Of a stretch of DNA of 64,000 nt, positions 1 to 7,292 are shown one piece after another. The translations under genes were made by a program, and so were the position numbers. Positions within the stretch are counted from its first letter, which is position 1, and each line of letters begins with the position of its first letter. The DNA comes from a virus. The DNA lies in IMG/VR virus record IMGVR_UViG_3300005549_000009, positions 1-64,000 of that record. The stretch is one strand, 5' to 3'. The notes under the pieces were generated by a model. It was not told the DNA's origin, searched no databases, and worked only from the letters and a program-made list of their open reading frames with translations.

Positions 1-2
1 GC

Positions 3-167
3 ACAAACCTGAGTGAACCGATCATGCCTGAAGAGATCCGGAGCTGCATTGCAGCCGATCCAGAGCAGACGGTTCGGAATCTTATGGCAGCCTTTATTAT
101 CCTTCGACCGTTCAAAGCACCGGATGTGATCCTGACCAATGGCGAAGGAGTGTCGCCCAGCAAATGA
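3..167 (+). CDS. C-terminal fragment of unknown phage protein (partial)
   Basis: An open frame runs in from the left edge and stops at TGA 165-167, giving 54 residues that end in GEGVSPSK. It reads like protein: hydrophobic and charged residues alternate and there are no stops. The start lies outside the window. I recognise no family. It directly precedes the prohead protease gene, so it probably belongs to the head module or to the sugar cluster that ends this window on the other side. Confidence 0.5.
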   Translation, partial: TNLSEPIMPEEIRSCIAADPEQTVRNLMAAFIILRPFKAPDVILTNGEGVSPSK

Positions 168-239
168 GCGGACCAATCACAAGCTGTTGTGCTTTTTCCG
201 TTGCTATCCTTGAGCATCACACTATACCTGAGGGACGTA

Positions 240-2015
240 ATGCGGAAACATCGGCATAAGAAGCAGGGACTTGTCACCAATGTAACGGCCCCCACAGAGA
301 AGCAAGAGATCGTTACTCTTACGCTCAACCTGCTCCCCAAAGCTTGCCGAGTGGACAATCTCGAAGGCCAGGAATATACCGTGATTCCGATGGTTATCCT
401 CACGGAAGGGGTTCATGCCGGATCGATGGGACCGCTTTACTACCCCAAGGATGAGCTAGCCAAGACGCCTCAATGCTGGAATCACAAACCCATTGTGGTC
501 TACCACCCGACCATGAACGGTGTGGGAGTGTCCGCCTGCGACCCGATAGTGATCAACTCGCGCAAGGTCGGGCTGATGATGAACACGAAGTTTCAGGGCG
601 GGAAGCTCAAGAGTGAGGCTTGGATTCGCAAGGACCGGGCTGAAACCGTGGACAACCGGATTATGGCCGCCGTCAATTCTGGCGAGATGATGGAGCTTTC
701 AACGGGGGTTTTCGTCGATGTTGAGGAAACTGATGGGACCTACTACGGCGAGGAATACGGTGGGATAGCCAGGAACTATCGCCCGGATCACCTCGCACTT
801 TTGCCCGATCAGATCGGGGCCTGTTCTATTGCGGACGGCGCGGGGTTCCTCCGCAATCAAGCCATGAAAAGCGAGGCGGACGGCAAGCACCCGGCCTCAC
901 ATTACCTCGTGGTCCAGGACGCAGCCGAGTCATCCAGCTGGCACCTGCGCGTGCGCGGGAAGGACGGCAAACCTGATCACCGGCTCATGGGGGCCGCGTG
1001 GGCCGCCCTGCACAAAGGTTTCCGAGGCAATAAATATTCCGGCCCGGCGAAAGAATCGGCTCTGAAGAAGCTGAAGGGCCTCTATAACGCCGAGGAATTG
1101 GCTCTGCCCACGGATAACGAGTTGCTGGCGGACAATGAGCTGAGTTTCGACGCGATTCGTTCGGCGCTTTACATGGAATTGCAGGAGCGGTTCCCGCAGC
1201 CAATGATTCCAGGGGACACTTACGCTCAGTCGCCGTGTTACATCGAGGGCGTTTACTCCAATTTCTTCATCTTCGAAAAGAACGGAACACTCTATCGCCT
1301 GGGCTATACCGCCAATGATACGGACGTTGAGTTGAGCGAGGATGAACCGGTCGAGGTGGTTAGAGTGTCGGAATACCGCACAGTTGAAAATCAAATCGAA
1401 AACATTATGGACAAAGAACTTAAGACTCTCGTCGATAGCATCATCGGCAACGCTACCTGGACCAAAGAAGATCAGGACAAACTCGGCAAACTCCCCAAGG
1501 AGCAGCTTCAGACGCTGGCCGCGCTCAAGAAAGCCGATCCGAACTTCCAAGTCACCCTTTCGTCAACAAACCCCGCCAAAGCGAGCGACAATCTCCCCCA
1601 ACCCGCCGCTGTGCTGACCCTAACTCCGGCATCGGTTTCTGCTCCAGTGCCTGCTACGAATCAGCAGATTGGCGGGGCTTCCTCGAAGCCGGTCACGGTC
1701 AATGATTACATTGCTGCCGCGCCTCGCGAATTTCAGGAGGTTTTGAACAACAGCATGGCCGTCTACAACGAAGAGAAGGCTGGACTCGTGGCCGCCATCG
1801 CTGCCAACGAAAACAACGCTTTCACCCCAGAGGAATTGAATGCTCGCGCTTTGCCCGAGCTGCGCAAGATGGCTCGCCTCATGGGGGCCAAGCCTCAGGC
1901 CGCAGCCGAAGGCCGGGCCGCCAGTTACGCTGGACAGGCTCCCGTGGCCGACAACTCAACGCAAGAAGAGGCATTGGTGATGCCTACGATTAATTTCGAC
2001 CGCAAGACCGCCTAA
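240..2015 (+). CDS. DUF2213-type prohead protease fused to scaffold region
   Basis: The protein is predicted to mature the prohead and act as the assembly scaffold. Residues about 20-210 match the DUF2213 pattern and end in the typical RPDHLALLPDQIGACSIADG block. Residues about 215-290 carry the 'HLRVRGKDGKPDHRLMGAAW' module often attached to such proteases. The last third (from the internal Met at 1408) is helical and Ala/Gln-rich, as in scaffolds. ATG 240 is chosen because GAGGG sits 5 nt upstream; an in-frame GTG at 189 would add 17 residues. Decoration and capsid genes follow directly. The protease family assignment is from motif recognition only. Confidence 0.8.
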   Translation: MRKHRHKKQGLVTNVTAPTEKQEIVTLTLNLLPKACRVDNLEGQEYTVIPMVILTEGVHAGSMGPLYYPKDELAKTPQCWNHKPIVVYHPTMNGVGVSACDPIVINSRKVGLMMNTKFQGGKLKSEAWIRKDRAETVDNRIMAAVNSGEMMELSTGVFVDVEETDGTYYGEEYGGIARNYRPDHLALLPDQIGACSIADGAGFLRNQAMKSEADGKHPASHYLVVQDAAESSSWHLRVRGKDGKPDHRLMGAAWAALHKGFRGNKYSGPAKESALKKLKGLYNAEELALPTDNELLADNELSFDAIRSALYMELQERFPQPMIPGDTYAQSPCYIEGVYSNFFIFEKNGTLYRLGYTANDTDVELSEDEPVEVVRVSEYRTVENQIENIMDKELKTLVDSIIGNATWTKEDQDKLGKLPKEQLQTLAALKKADPNFQVTLSSTNPAKASDNLPQPAAVLTLTPASVSAPVPATNQQIGGASSKPVTVNDYIAAAPREFQEVLNNSMAVYNEEKAGLVAAIAANENNAFTPEELNARALPELRKMARLMGAKPQAAAEGRAASYAGQAPVADNSTQEEALVMPTINFDRKTA

Positions 2016-2051
2016 GGCGTCTGACAACAACAACAACGAAAGATAAACGAT

Positions 2052-2513
2052 ATGGCAACTTCAACAGGAACGCCTTCCCGGATTCAGCTCAAAGGCAATA
2101 GCGGATGCTACGAGGAATACCTGGCGGCTGGAGTAATTAAGCCCGGTCATTTGATTCGGGTTCAACTCAATGGCTTTGTGATTCCGCATGACTTCGAACG
2201 CGGGCAAGCCGAGCGCATGTTCGCACTCGAAGATGCTTTGCAGGGTCGCGGGATCGAAACGGCTTACGCTTCCGGCGAGCGAGTCTTTTGTTACCTGGCT
2301 GTGCCGGGCGAACAGATTTACGCCTGGCTAGCCTTCGGGCAGTCGGTGCAGATTGGCGACTTTCTGGCCTCGGACGGCAACGGGAACCTGGCGGCTATCG
2401 CTGAATCTGGCGGGGCTACATTCCAACGGGATTCCGTAGCTGTCGCTATGGAAGCGGTGGACAACAACGACTCAGGAGACAACAACGCCCGAATCAAGGT
2501 CCGTATCCTGTAA
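2052..2513 (+). CDS. head decoration / stabilisation protein
   Basis: This 153-residue protein has the layout of phage head decoration proteins: an early 'GVIKPGHLIRV' turn, a central region listing properties of a beta-rich trimer, and a C-terminal 'NARIKVRIL' strand. It lies between the protease/scaffold and the major capsid gene, where lambda gpD-like or DUF2190-like proteins usually sit. It probably binds the capsid surface after expansion. The family is inferred from position and pattern, with no catalytic residues to check. Confidence 0.7.
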   Translation: MATSTGTPSRIQLKGNSGCYEEYLAAGVIKPGHLIRVQLNGFVIPHDFERGQAERMFALEDALQGRGIETAYASGERVFCYLAVPGEQIYAWLAFGQSVQIGDFLASDGNGNLAAIAESGGATFQRDSVAVAMEAVDNNDSGDNNARIKVRIL

Positions 2514-2544
2514 TCAATCACAACACACTGAAAGAGACACTATT

Positions 2545-3600
2545 ATGGACTTTATTCTGAACGGCCAGGCTCAAGGGAATGTCGCAACGACCCTACTTGC
2601 CAACGGCTTTGATATCGGTGCGCTTCGCCCCTGGGTTGGCAAAGACGGCCGCTCTTACATTACCCAGAATCGTGCGGGCAAGATGGTGGCCTGCCCTGTG
2701 CCGGTGGCTAACGCCACCTTGCGCCATGAGGAATGGAAGGTTTTGGACGAAGCTATCGTCATGGCCGCCAAGGAACGATTGCGGGTCATTGCGGATCTGC
2801 GCGGCGCGGGGCTCGTTTACAACCTTCCCAACGGCATGGGCAAGACCGTGTTGGAGACTGAGAGCATGAGTGATATCACTCCGGCGACGATCAGCATGGA
2901 CCCGGTGCGCGAGAGTGAGAACGACCGGCCTGAAATCGACCTGGTGAACCTTCCGCTACCGGTGATTCACAAAGACTTCTTTTTCTCGGCGCGCCAAGTG
3001 GCCACCAGCCGAAACATTGGAGCCGGTATCGATGTGACCACCGCCCAGCTGGCCGCTCGCCGCGTGGCTGAGGAAGCGGAGAAACTGGTTTTGGGTGTTA
3101 GCCCATCCTTTAGTTACGGTGGTGGAAGCATTTACGGTTACACAAATTTCCCATCACGGATCACGCGGACTATCACGGCACCCACGGGAAGCAACCAAGC
3201 GACGACCGTGCAACAGGTTCTGGCGATGCGGCAGGACTCGATTGACGCCTTCCACTACGGGCCTTGGGTCCTCTACACATCACCGGCCTGGAGCCAATAT
3301 TTGGACGATGATTACTCTACCGCCAAGGGCGACAACACTCTGCGCCAACGGTTACAGTCCATTGATGGGATCACCGATGTTCGAACGGCGGACTTTTTGA
3401 GCCCAACTGCATTCATCCTGATCCTGGTGCAACAGACGGCTGATGTAGCGCGCCTGGTCATGGGGATGGATATCACCACAGTTCAATGGGAAACCCACGG
3501 CGGCATGCGGTTACATTTCAAGGTCATGGCCATTATGGTCCCGCAAGTGAGAGCGGATTTTAACGGCAACACGGGCATCGTGCATGGTGCAACTGCGTAA
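2545..3600 (+). CDS. major capsid protein (HK97 fold)
   Basis: This 351-residue protein is the expected size for an HK97-fold coat protein and lies just after the scaffold and decoration genes. An N-arm-like segment, 'VNLPLPVIHKDFFFSARQ' near residue 133, a helix rich in Ala/Glu (the spine-helix candidate) and 'GPWVLYTSPAWSQYL' near residue 233 resemble encapsulin/Linocin-type and related phage coat proteins. A strong stem-loop follows the stop, as expected for a highly expressed gene. The fold is an assignment by pattern and context. Confidence 0.85.
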   Translation: MDFILNGQAQGNVATTLLANGFDIGALRPWVGKDGRSYITQNRAGKMVACPVPVANATLRHEEWKVLDEAIVMAAKERLRVIADLRGAGLVYNLPNGMGKTVLETESMSDITPATISMDPVRESENDRPEIDLVNLPLPVIHKDFFFSARQVATSRNIGAGIDVTTAQLAARRVAEEAEKLVLGVSPSFSYGGGSIYGYTNFPSRITRTITAPTGSNQATTVQQVLAMRQDSIDAFHYGPWVLYTSPAWSQYLDDDYSTAKGDNTLRQRLQSIDGITDVRTADFLSPTAFILILVQQTADVARLVMGMDITTVQWETHGGMRLHFKVMAIMVPQVRADFNGNTGIVHGATA

Positions 3601-3614
3601 GTTTTGCTGCCAGC

Positions 3615-3651
3615 GGCGGGGTCTTGTGGCCAGTGCTCCATGAGCCCCGCC
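3615..3651 (+). terminator. stem-loop after capsid gene
   Basis: GGCGGGG (3615-3621) pairs perfectly with CCCCGCC (3645-3651) around a 23-nt loop that can form a small inner TGG/CCA helix. There is only a short T-run (ATTTC) after it, so it may be a weak terminator or an mRNA-stabilising hairpin that separates the abundant capsid message from the connector genes. Confidence 0.45.
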
Positions 3652-3670
3652 ATTTCAAAAAACCGATATC

Positions 3671-3949
3671 ATGAAACAGTTTGAAGTCTTATCCGGTCAA
3701 CATATCGAGCCTCTTGGGCTTCGAGAGAAGAAGACCTACACCAAAGGCCAGATCGTCCTGAGCGAGAAAAACTTGACCGCAATGTTTCCGCTGAAGTTCA
3801 AGGATTTGGGACTGGCTCCTGAGCACGCACGCGAAGCAGAAGCTGAATCGGAACCAGTGTTGGCCGCTGGTGGCGTTCTTAGCGACGAAGCTGTAGCAAC
3901 TTCTTCACGCGGCAAGCGGGGCAAAGCCAGCCTTACCCCCAATGAGTAA
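3671..3949 (+). CDS. small head-module protein, unknown
   Basis: A 92-residue protein of a type common between capsid and connector genes in siphophages. The first 55 residues (MKQFEVLSGQHIE..., with YTKGQIV and a Leu-rich helix) look like a small folded domain. The rest is a low-complexity tail rich in Glu, Ala and Ser ending in basic residues. The stop overlaps the ATG of the next gene by one base, indicating translational coupling. No function can be assigned. Confidence 0.6.
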   Translation: MKQFEVLSGQHIEPLGLREKKTYTKGQIVLSEKNLTAMFPLKFKDLGLAPEHAREAEAESEPVLAAGGVLSDEAVATSSRGKRGKASLTPNE

Positions 3950-4356
3950 TGCCTATCCGCACAACCGAGGAAGCTGTTGCTGGCATCATCGAGGTTGACA
4001 GTTCCATTAGCCTCACGCCGTTCATCGAGACGGCCTCGAACCTAACAGACCGCGTTGCAGCGGGAGATTTCCCGGTTACTCTCACCACGCTTGAGCTTAT
4101 CGAGCGGTGGCTTTCGGCTCACTTCTACGCCCAACGTGACCCACGGGTTACTTCTGAGCGCGCAGGTTCGGTTGGAGCCAGCTACCAGAGCGCGGTCAAA
4201 ACAGGCTTCAAGAATACCCACTACGGTCAGATGGCTCTTGCCTTGGACCCCACCGGCATCCTCGCGAGCTTAACTGAGGGCACGCGCCTGGCCAGAGTGG
4301 ATTGGCTGGGCACCGAATCGCAGCGGGGTGCCGTGGGCGACGCAGCGGAGGAATGA
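3949..4356 (+). CDS. head-tail connector protein
   Basis: At 135 residues this matches the usual head-tail adaptor: 'IRTTEEAVAGIIEVDSSISL', then 'LIERWLSAHFYAQRDPR' near residue 50 and 'KTGFKNTHYGQMALALD' near residue 85. These helices resemble adaptors of the gp6/gp15 or DUF4054 kind that bind below the portal. It sits two genes after the capsid protein. The exact Pfam family was not verified. Confidence 0.75.
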   Translation: MPIRTTEEAVAGIIEVDSSISLTPFIETASNLTDRVAAGDFPVTLTTLELIERWLSAHFYAQRDPRVTSERAGSVGASYQSAVKTGFKNTHYGQMALALDPTGILASLTEGTRLARVDWLGTESQRGAVGDAAEE

Positions 4357-4359
4357 ACG

Positions 4360-5004
4360 ATGCTATGGACCCCCGAACGCTGCTGGGAGGGCCAGGACGC
4401 CTTTGTCATTGGCGGGGGCGCTTCGCTCAAGGACTTTGATTGGGACCGGCTTCGGGGCCGGAACACGATTGGCTGCAATGACGCCTTCCGGTTGGGGCCG
4501 GAGATTTCTAAGGTCTGCCTGTTCGGGGACCAGTCTTGGTGGCAGAAGACCAAGCACGAGCTGGAGCACTTCACGGGGCCGATCTTCCACATTGCCCCAT
4601 CGCTGGCCAAGCTAGACCTGAAAGGGATCACTGGGCTTACCAGGAAGCCGACCGGTCTTCATGAGGGCAGGAACTGCGGGTGGAACTTTTCAACCGGTGC
4701 CTCGGCCGTCAACCTGGTGATCAACATGGGGGCCAAACGGATCTTTCTGCTTGGGATCGATCTTGGCTTGGTGGGCGGCAAGTCCCATTGGCACGATTAC
4801 CGGCCACGAGTTACGCAAGGCGAGATTTTGCAGCGGTTCTTGAAGGGGTTCAAGTTCATTGGCGACGGGCTCAAGCTTCCGCAGTATCAAGGCGTTCAGG
4901 TCATTCACGTAAGCGACGGCCCGGTTGTGATGCCGTTCTTCATGAAGATGCCTTTTGCTGAGCTTTACACTATCATTCCCAAGCCTGAGGCGGTGTCGGC
5001 GTGA
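4360..5004 (+). CDS. DUF115/MptE-like Rossmann protein, possible sugar-linked function
   Basis: A 214-residue protein starting with 'CWEGQDAFVIGGGASLKDFD', a glycine-rich Rossmann-like loop, followed by 'IGCNDAFRLG' and 'GAKRIFLLGIDL'. This order is that of DUF115 / 6-hydroxymethylpterin pyrophosphokinase MptE-like proteins. In flagellar and phage settings such proteins are linked to nonulosonic-acid or glycosyl transfer. It is odd between head-tail connector genes, and together with the sugar cluster at 57.7-63.7 kb suggests virion or surface glycan modification. The enzyme activity is inference. Confidence 0.6.
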   Translation: MLWTPERCWEGQDAFVIGGGASLKDFDWDRLRGRNTIGCNDAFRLGPEISKVCLFGDQSWWQKTKHELEHFTGPIFHIAPSLAKLDLKGITGLTRKPTGLHEGRNCGWNFSTGASAVNLVINMGAKRIFLLGIDLGLVGGKSHWHDYRPRVTQGEILQRFLKGFKFIGDGLKLPQYQGVQVIHVSDGPVVMPFFMKMPFAELYTIIPKPEAVSA

Positions 5005-5351
5005 GATTCAACCGTCAGATCAAAATCTGCCCGAAGTGTCAGTTGCGAGATACAAAACCGCTTCATGGATATTGCTACGAATGCAGCGCGGAATACATGC
5101 GCAATTGGCGTAAAACGCACAGACTCAATGGAGAGGCGAGGAAGCGTTCTAATGCCAGGAGCTACACTAGGATTTACATCAAACGTGGAAATATAGTTCC
5201 ATTACCATGTTGTGTCTGTGGGGCGCAACCTGCTCAACCGCATCACTTTGATTACGATGACCCGTTGGATGTCGGTTGGTTTTGCAGAAAGCACCATCTC
5301 GGCCTCCATGGCAAAACCCATCGCAGGAAATTCCACAAACATTCCAGATAA
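5001..5351 (+). CDS. small HNH-like zinc-binding protein
   Basis: It starts with GTG at 5001, overlapping the previous stop (GTGA). Two Cys pairs (CPKC at residues 10-13, CYEC at 25-28) precede a second zinc site 'CCVCG' and 'PHHFDYDDPLDVGWFCRKHH', which is the phage-type HNH fold with its His-rich motif. It is 116 residues and nearly the whole protein is metal-binding. Lying between connector genes, it looks like a free-standing homing nuclease insertion. DNA cleavage is inferred from the fold. Confidence 0.7.
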   Translation: MRFNRQIKICPKCQLRDTKPLHGYCYECSAEYMRNWRKTHRLNGEARKRSNARSYTRIYIKRGNIVPLPCCVCGAQPAQPHHFDYDDPLDVGWFCRKHHLGLHGKTHRRKFHKHSR

Positions 5352-5384
5352 GGCGCTGAATGTGGATCATGGAACAATTTTAAA

Positions 5385-5732
5385 ATGAGCATCATCAAGA
5401 AGATGCGCAAACAGCATGCCGTTCTATGGATTCGTTCCGATGCTCCGGACCGGTTCGGCCGTTTCAGCTACGGGAGCCCGGCTCAGATCAAATGCCGCTG
5501 GGAAGATGTTGTGCAAGAGTTTCGCGACAGCCAAGGGCAAGCCACGGTTTCAAGATCGATTGTTTACGTGGACCGGATCATCAAAGCGGGGGACATGCTC
5601 AAACGCGGCGAGCTAGAAAGCGATACGCCGAGCGATCCACGGGACGAGCCTGAACTTGCCTGGGAAGTGCGCCGATTTGATCAGCTGCCCAAGCTCAACA
5701 ACAAAGAAACGCTCCTGACTGCCTACCTCTGA
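5385..5732 (+). CDS. head closure (neck) protein
   Basis: A 115-residue protein that resembles phage head-completion proteins, with 'DRFGRFSYGSPAQIKCRWED' near the N-terminus and 'VSRSIVYVDRIIKAGDML' in the centre, the beta-barrel core of head-closure proteins. It follows the connector and precedes a gp10-like neck protein, the standard siphovirus order apart from two inserted genes. Its stop overlaps the next ATG. Confidence 0.7.
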   Translation: MSIIKKMRKQHAVLWIRSDAPDRFGRFSYGSPAQIKCRWEDVVQEFRDSQGQATVSRSIVYVDRIIKAGDMLKRGELESDTPSDPRDEPELAWEVRRFDQLPKLNNKETLLTAYL

Positions 5733-6136
5733 TGCCAGCACTCGTTACAGGCGCGAAAGAGATCCTTTCGAACATGAAGAAGCACCAGAAACTGCTCGGG
5801 CTTGGCGTCGCAGCTGGGCTCAAGGCTGCCGGTCTCGCGTTGCAACGGGAGAGTCAGCAGTTGGTCCCGGTCGATACCGGGAACCTCAAGGCATCGGCAT
5901 TCACGCGGGCCGAAGGAAGCGGGCTAAACACGGCCGTCACGGTCGGCTACACGGCCGCCTACGCGCTTTTCGTTCATGAACTGATCGGTATGAAGCTGGA
6001 GGGCCAGCCCCGTCCTGGGGGCAGGGGGCGCTACTGGGACCCGGCTGGGCGGGGTCGGGCTAAGTTCCTAGAAGAACCAGCGCGGCGCATGGCTCCGCAG
6101 CTGGTGGCCATCGTGAAGAAGTTCGCCAAGATATGA
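5732..6136 (+). CDS. HK97 gp10-like neck/tail-completion protein
   Basis: The 134-residue protein has the family's clear core: 'AAGLALQRESQQLVPVDTGNLKASA' (basic helix, then the DTGxL turn) followed by 'VTVGYTAAYALFVHE' and a C-terminal 'AKFLEEPARRM'. HK97 gp10-like proteins join the head connector to the tail. It overlaps both neighbours (ATG at the previous stop, next ATG at 6133), so it is co-translated with the head closure and tail terminator genes. Confidence 0.85.
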   Translation: MPALVTGAKEILSNMKKHQKLLGLGVAAGLKAAGLALQRESQQLVPVDTGNLKASAFTRAEGSGLNTAVTVGYTAAYALFVHELIGMKLEGQPRPGGRGRYWDPAGRGRAKFLEEPARRMAPQLVAIVKKFAKI

Positions 6137-7287
6137 ACAGCGCCGCTGAGGTCATTTACCAGTTTCTGCTCGATGCAGGGCTTGCGGATGATTCAGGAGG
6201 TGGGTGGCCGCTGCACATCTCCTTCATGCCGAACCTGCCCAATGTGGCCATTTGCGTTTATGACACAGCAGGCGAGAAAGATGGCCGGATCATGCAAGGG
6301 TCGACCATCGAGCATCACGGCATCCAAGTTGTGATTCGAAACCCGCTTTACGATGAAGGCTGGCGCAAGGCGCGAGCGATTGCCGATGCTTTTGATAACC
6401 AGGTCAAGACCAGCGTTGCGGTGGACAGTGCCTCTCTCTACACTTTGCACGACGTGTCCCGGCGCGGGTTAATCATCCCGGTCGGGGTCGATGAGCAAGA
6501 CGGTCAGCGCCGTCACTATTTTACGATCAACGCCGTGGTAACATACGCCCAAGTAACTACCGATTCTGTCGATCCTGTTCCGGAGCTGGAACCCCCTGCT
6601 CCTGGTGTTTGGTATCGGGCGGACTTCGGCGTTACGCTGTTAGGGGTTCAAGCTGTTAATGGTGGGCTGGTCGATCAATGGAACGATAAAAGTGGGAACG
6701 GCTATGAGGCTGTTCAGGCTAGTGCCGCTCAGCAACCAACCTATAACACGAATGTCCTTAATGGGCATCCTGTCTTGCATTTCCCGCGCACGACGAATCA
6801 GTTGCTGACGATTCCGAGCAGTGCCGCATTGTTGCCGCCAACCAATCAGGCGTTTTCGTTGTTCGCAGTGTTAAGGCCAACGAACTTCGCAAATGCGATT
6901 GTCCTTTTCGAAGGCGATACGGGCGGAGGTTTCGTGCAATGGTATCTTGACAGCTCAACTGGCAAGCAGGTTTTTTCAGATGGAAATCCAAGTGTCGCAT
7001 CTACCACCGGATTGACTGCGGGAGCTTGGAACCGGATCGGAGTGCGGGTGCCCACACGGGGCAGCGGCAACACGAATTATTATTTGAACGGGGTTGCCAA
7101 TGGAGTTCAGTCGCAAGGCATCAGTGGCATTGTCGGATCGATGGTGACATCGCTTATGGGGGATCGGCCGCCGTTCGTGTTTCCTCTCATTGGTGACATA
7201 GCAGAGTTCCTTTTCTATGCACGGGATGTGACTGCTGGCGAAATAGCTGATATTGATGCTTACTTTGTGGACCGTTACGCGCTCTAA
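6133..7287 (+). CDS. tail terminator fused to LamG-like lectin domain
   Basis: Residues 1-140 look like a siphovirus tail-terminator/minor tail protein ('VIYQFLLDAGLAD', 'MQGSTIEHHGIQVVIRNPLYDEG', 'HYFTINAVVTYAQ'). Usual members stop there at about 130-150 residues. A Pro-rich linker (about 145-155) then leads into a concanavalin/LamG-like domain (about 157-384) with the typical 'LVDQWNDKSGNG', 'FSLFAVLRP' and 'GDIAEFLFYARDVTAGEI' strands. The C-terminus could display a carbohydrate-binding surface at the tail-head junction. The fusion is seen in the sequence; binding is inference. Confidence 0.75.
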   Translation: MNSAAEVIYQFLLDAGLADDSGGGWPLHISFMPNLPNVAICVYDTAGEKDGRIMQGSTIEHHGIQVVIRNPLYDEGWRKARAIADAFDNQVKTSVAVDSASLYTLHDVSRRGLIIPVGVDEQDGQRRHYFTINAVVTYAQVTTDSVDPVPELEPPAPGVWYRADFGVTLLGVQAVNGGLVDQWNDKSGNGYEAVQASAAQQPTYNTNVLNGHPVLHFPRTTNQLLTIPSSAALLPPTNQAFSLFAVLRPTNFANAIVLFEGDTGGGFVQWYLDSSTGKQVFSDGNPSVASTTGLTAGAWNRIGVRVPTRGSGNTNYYLNGVANGVQSQGISGIVGSMVTSLMGDRPPFVFPLIGDIAEFLFYARDVTAGEIADIDAYFVDRYAL

Positions 7288-7292
7288 AATAA

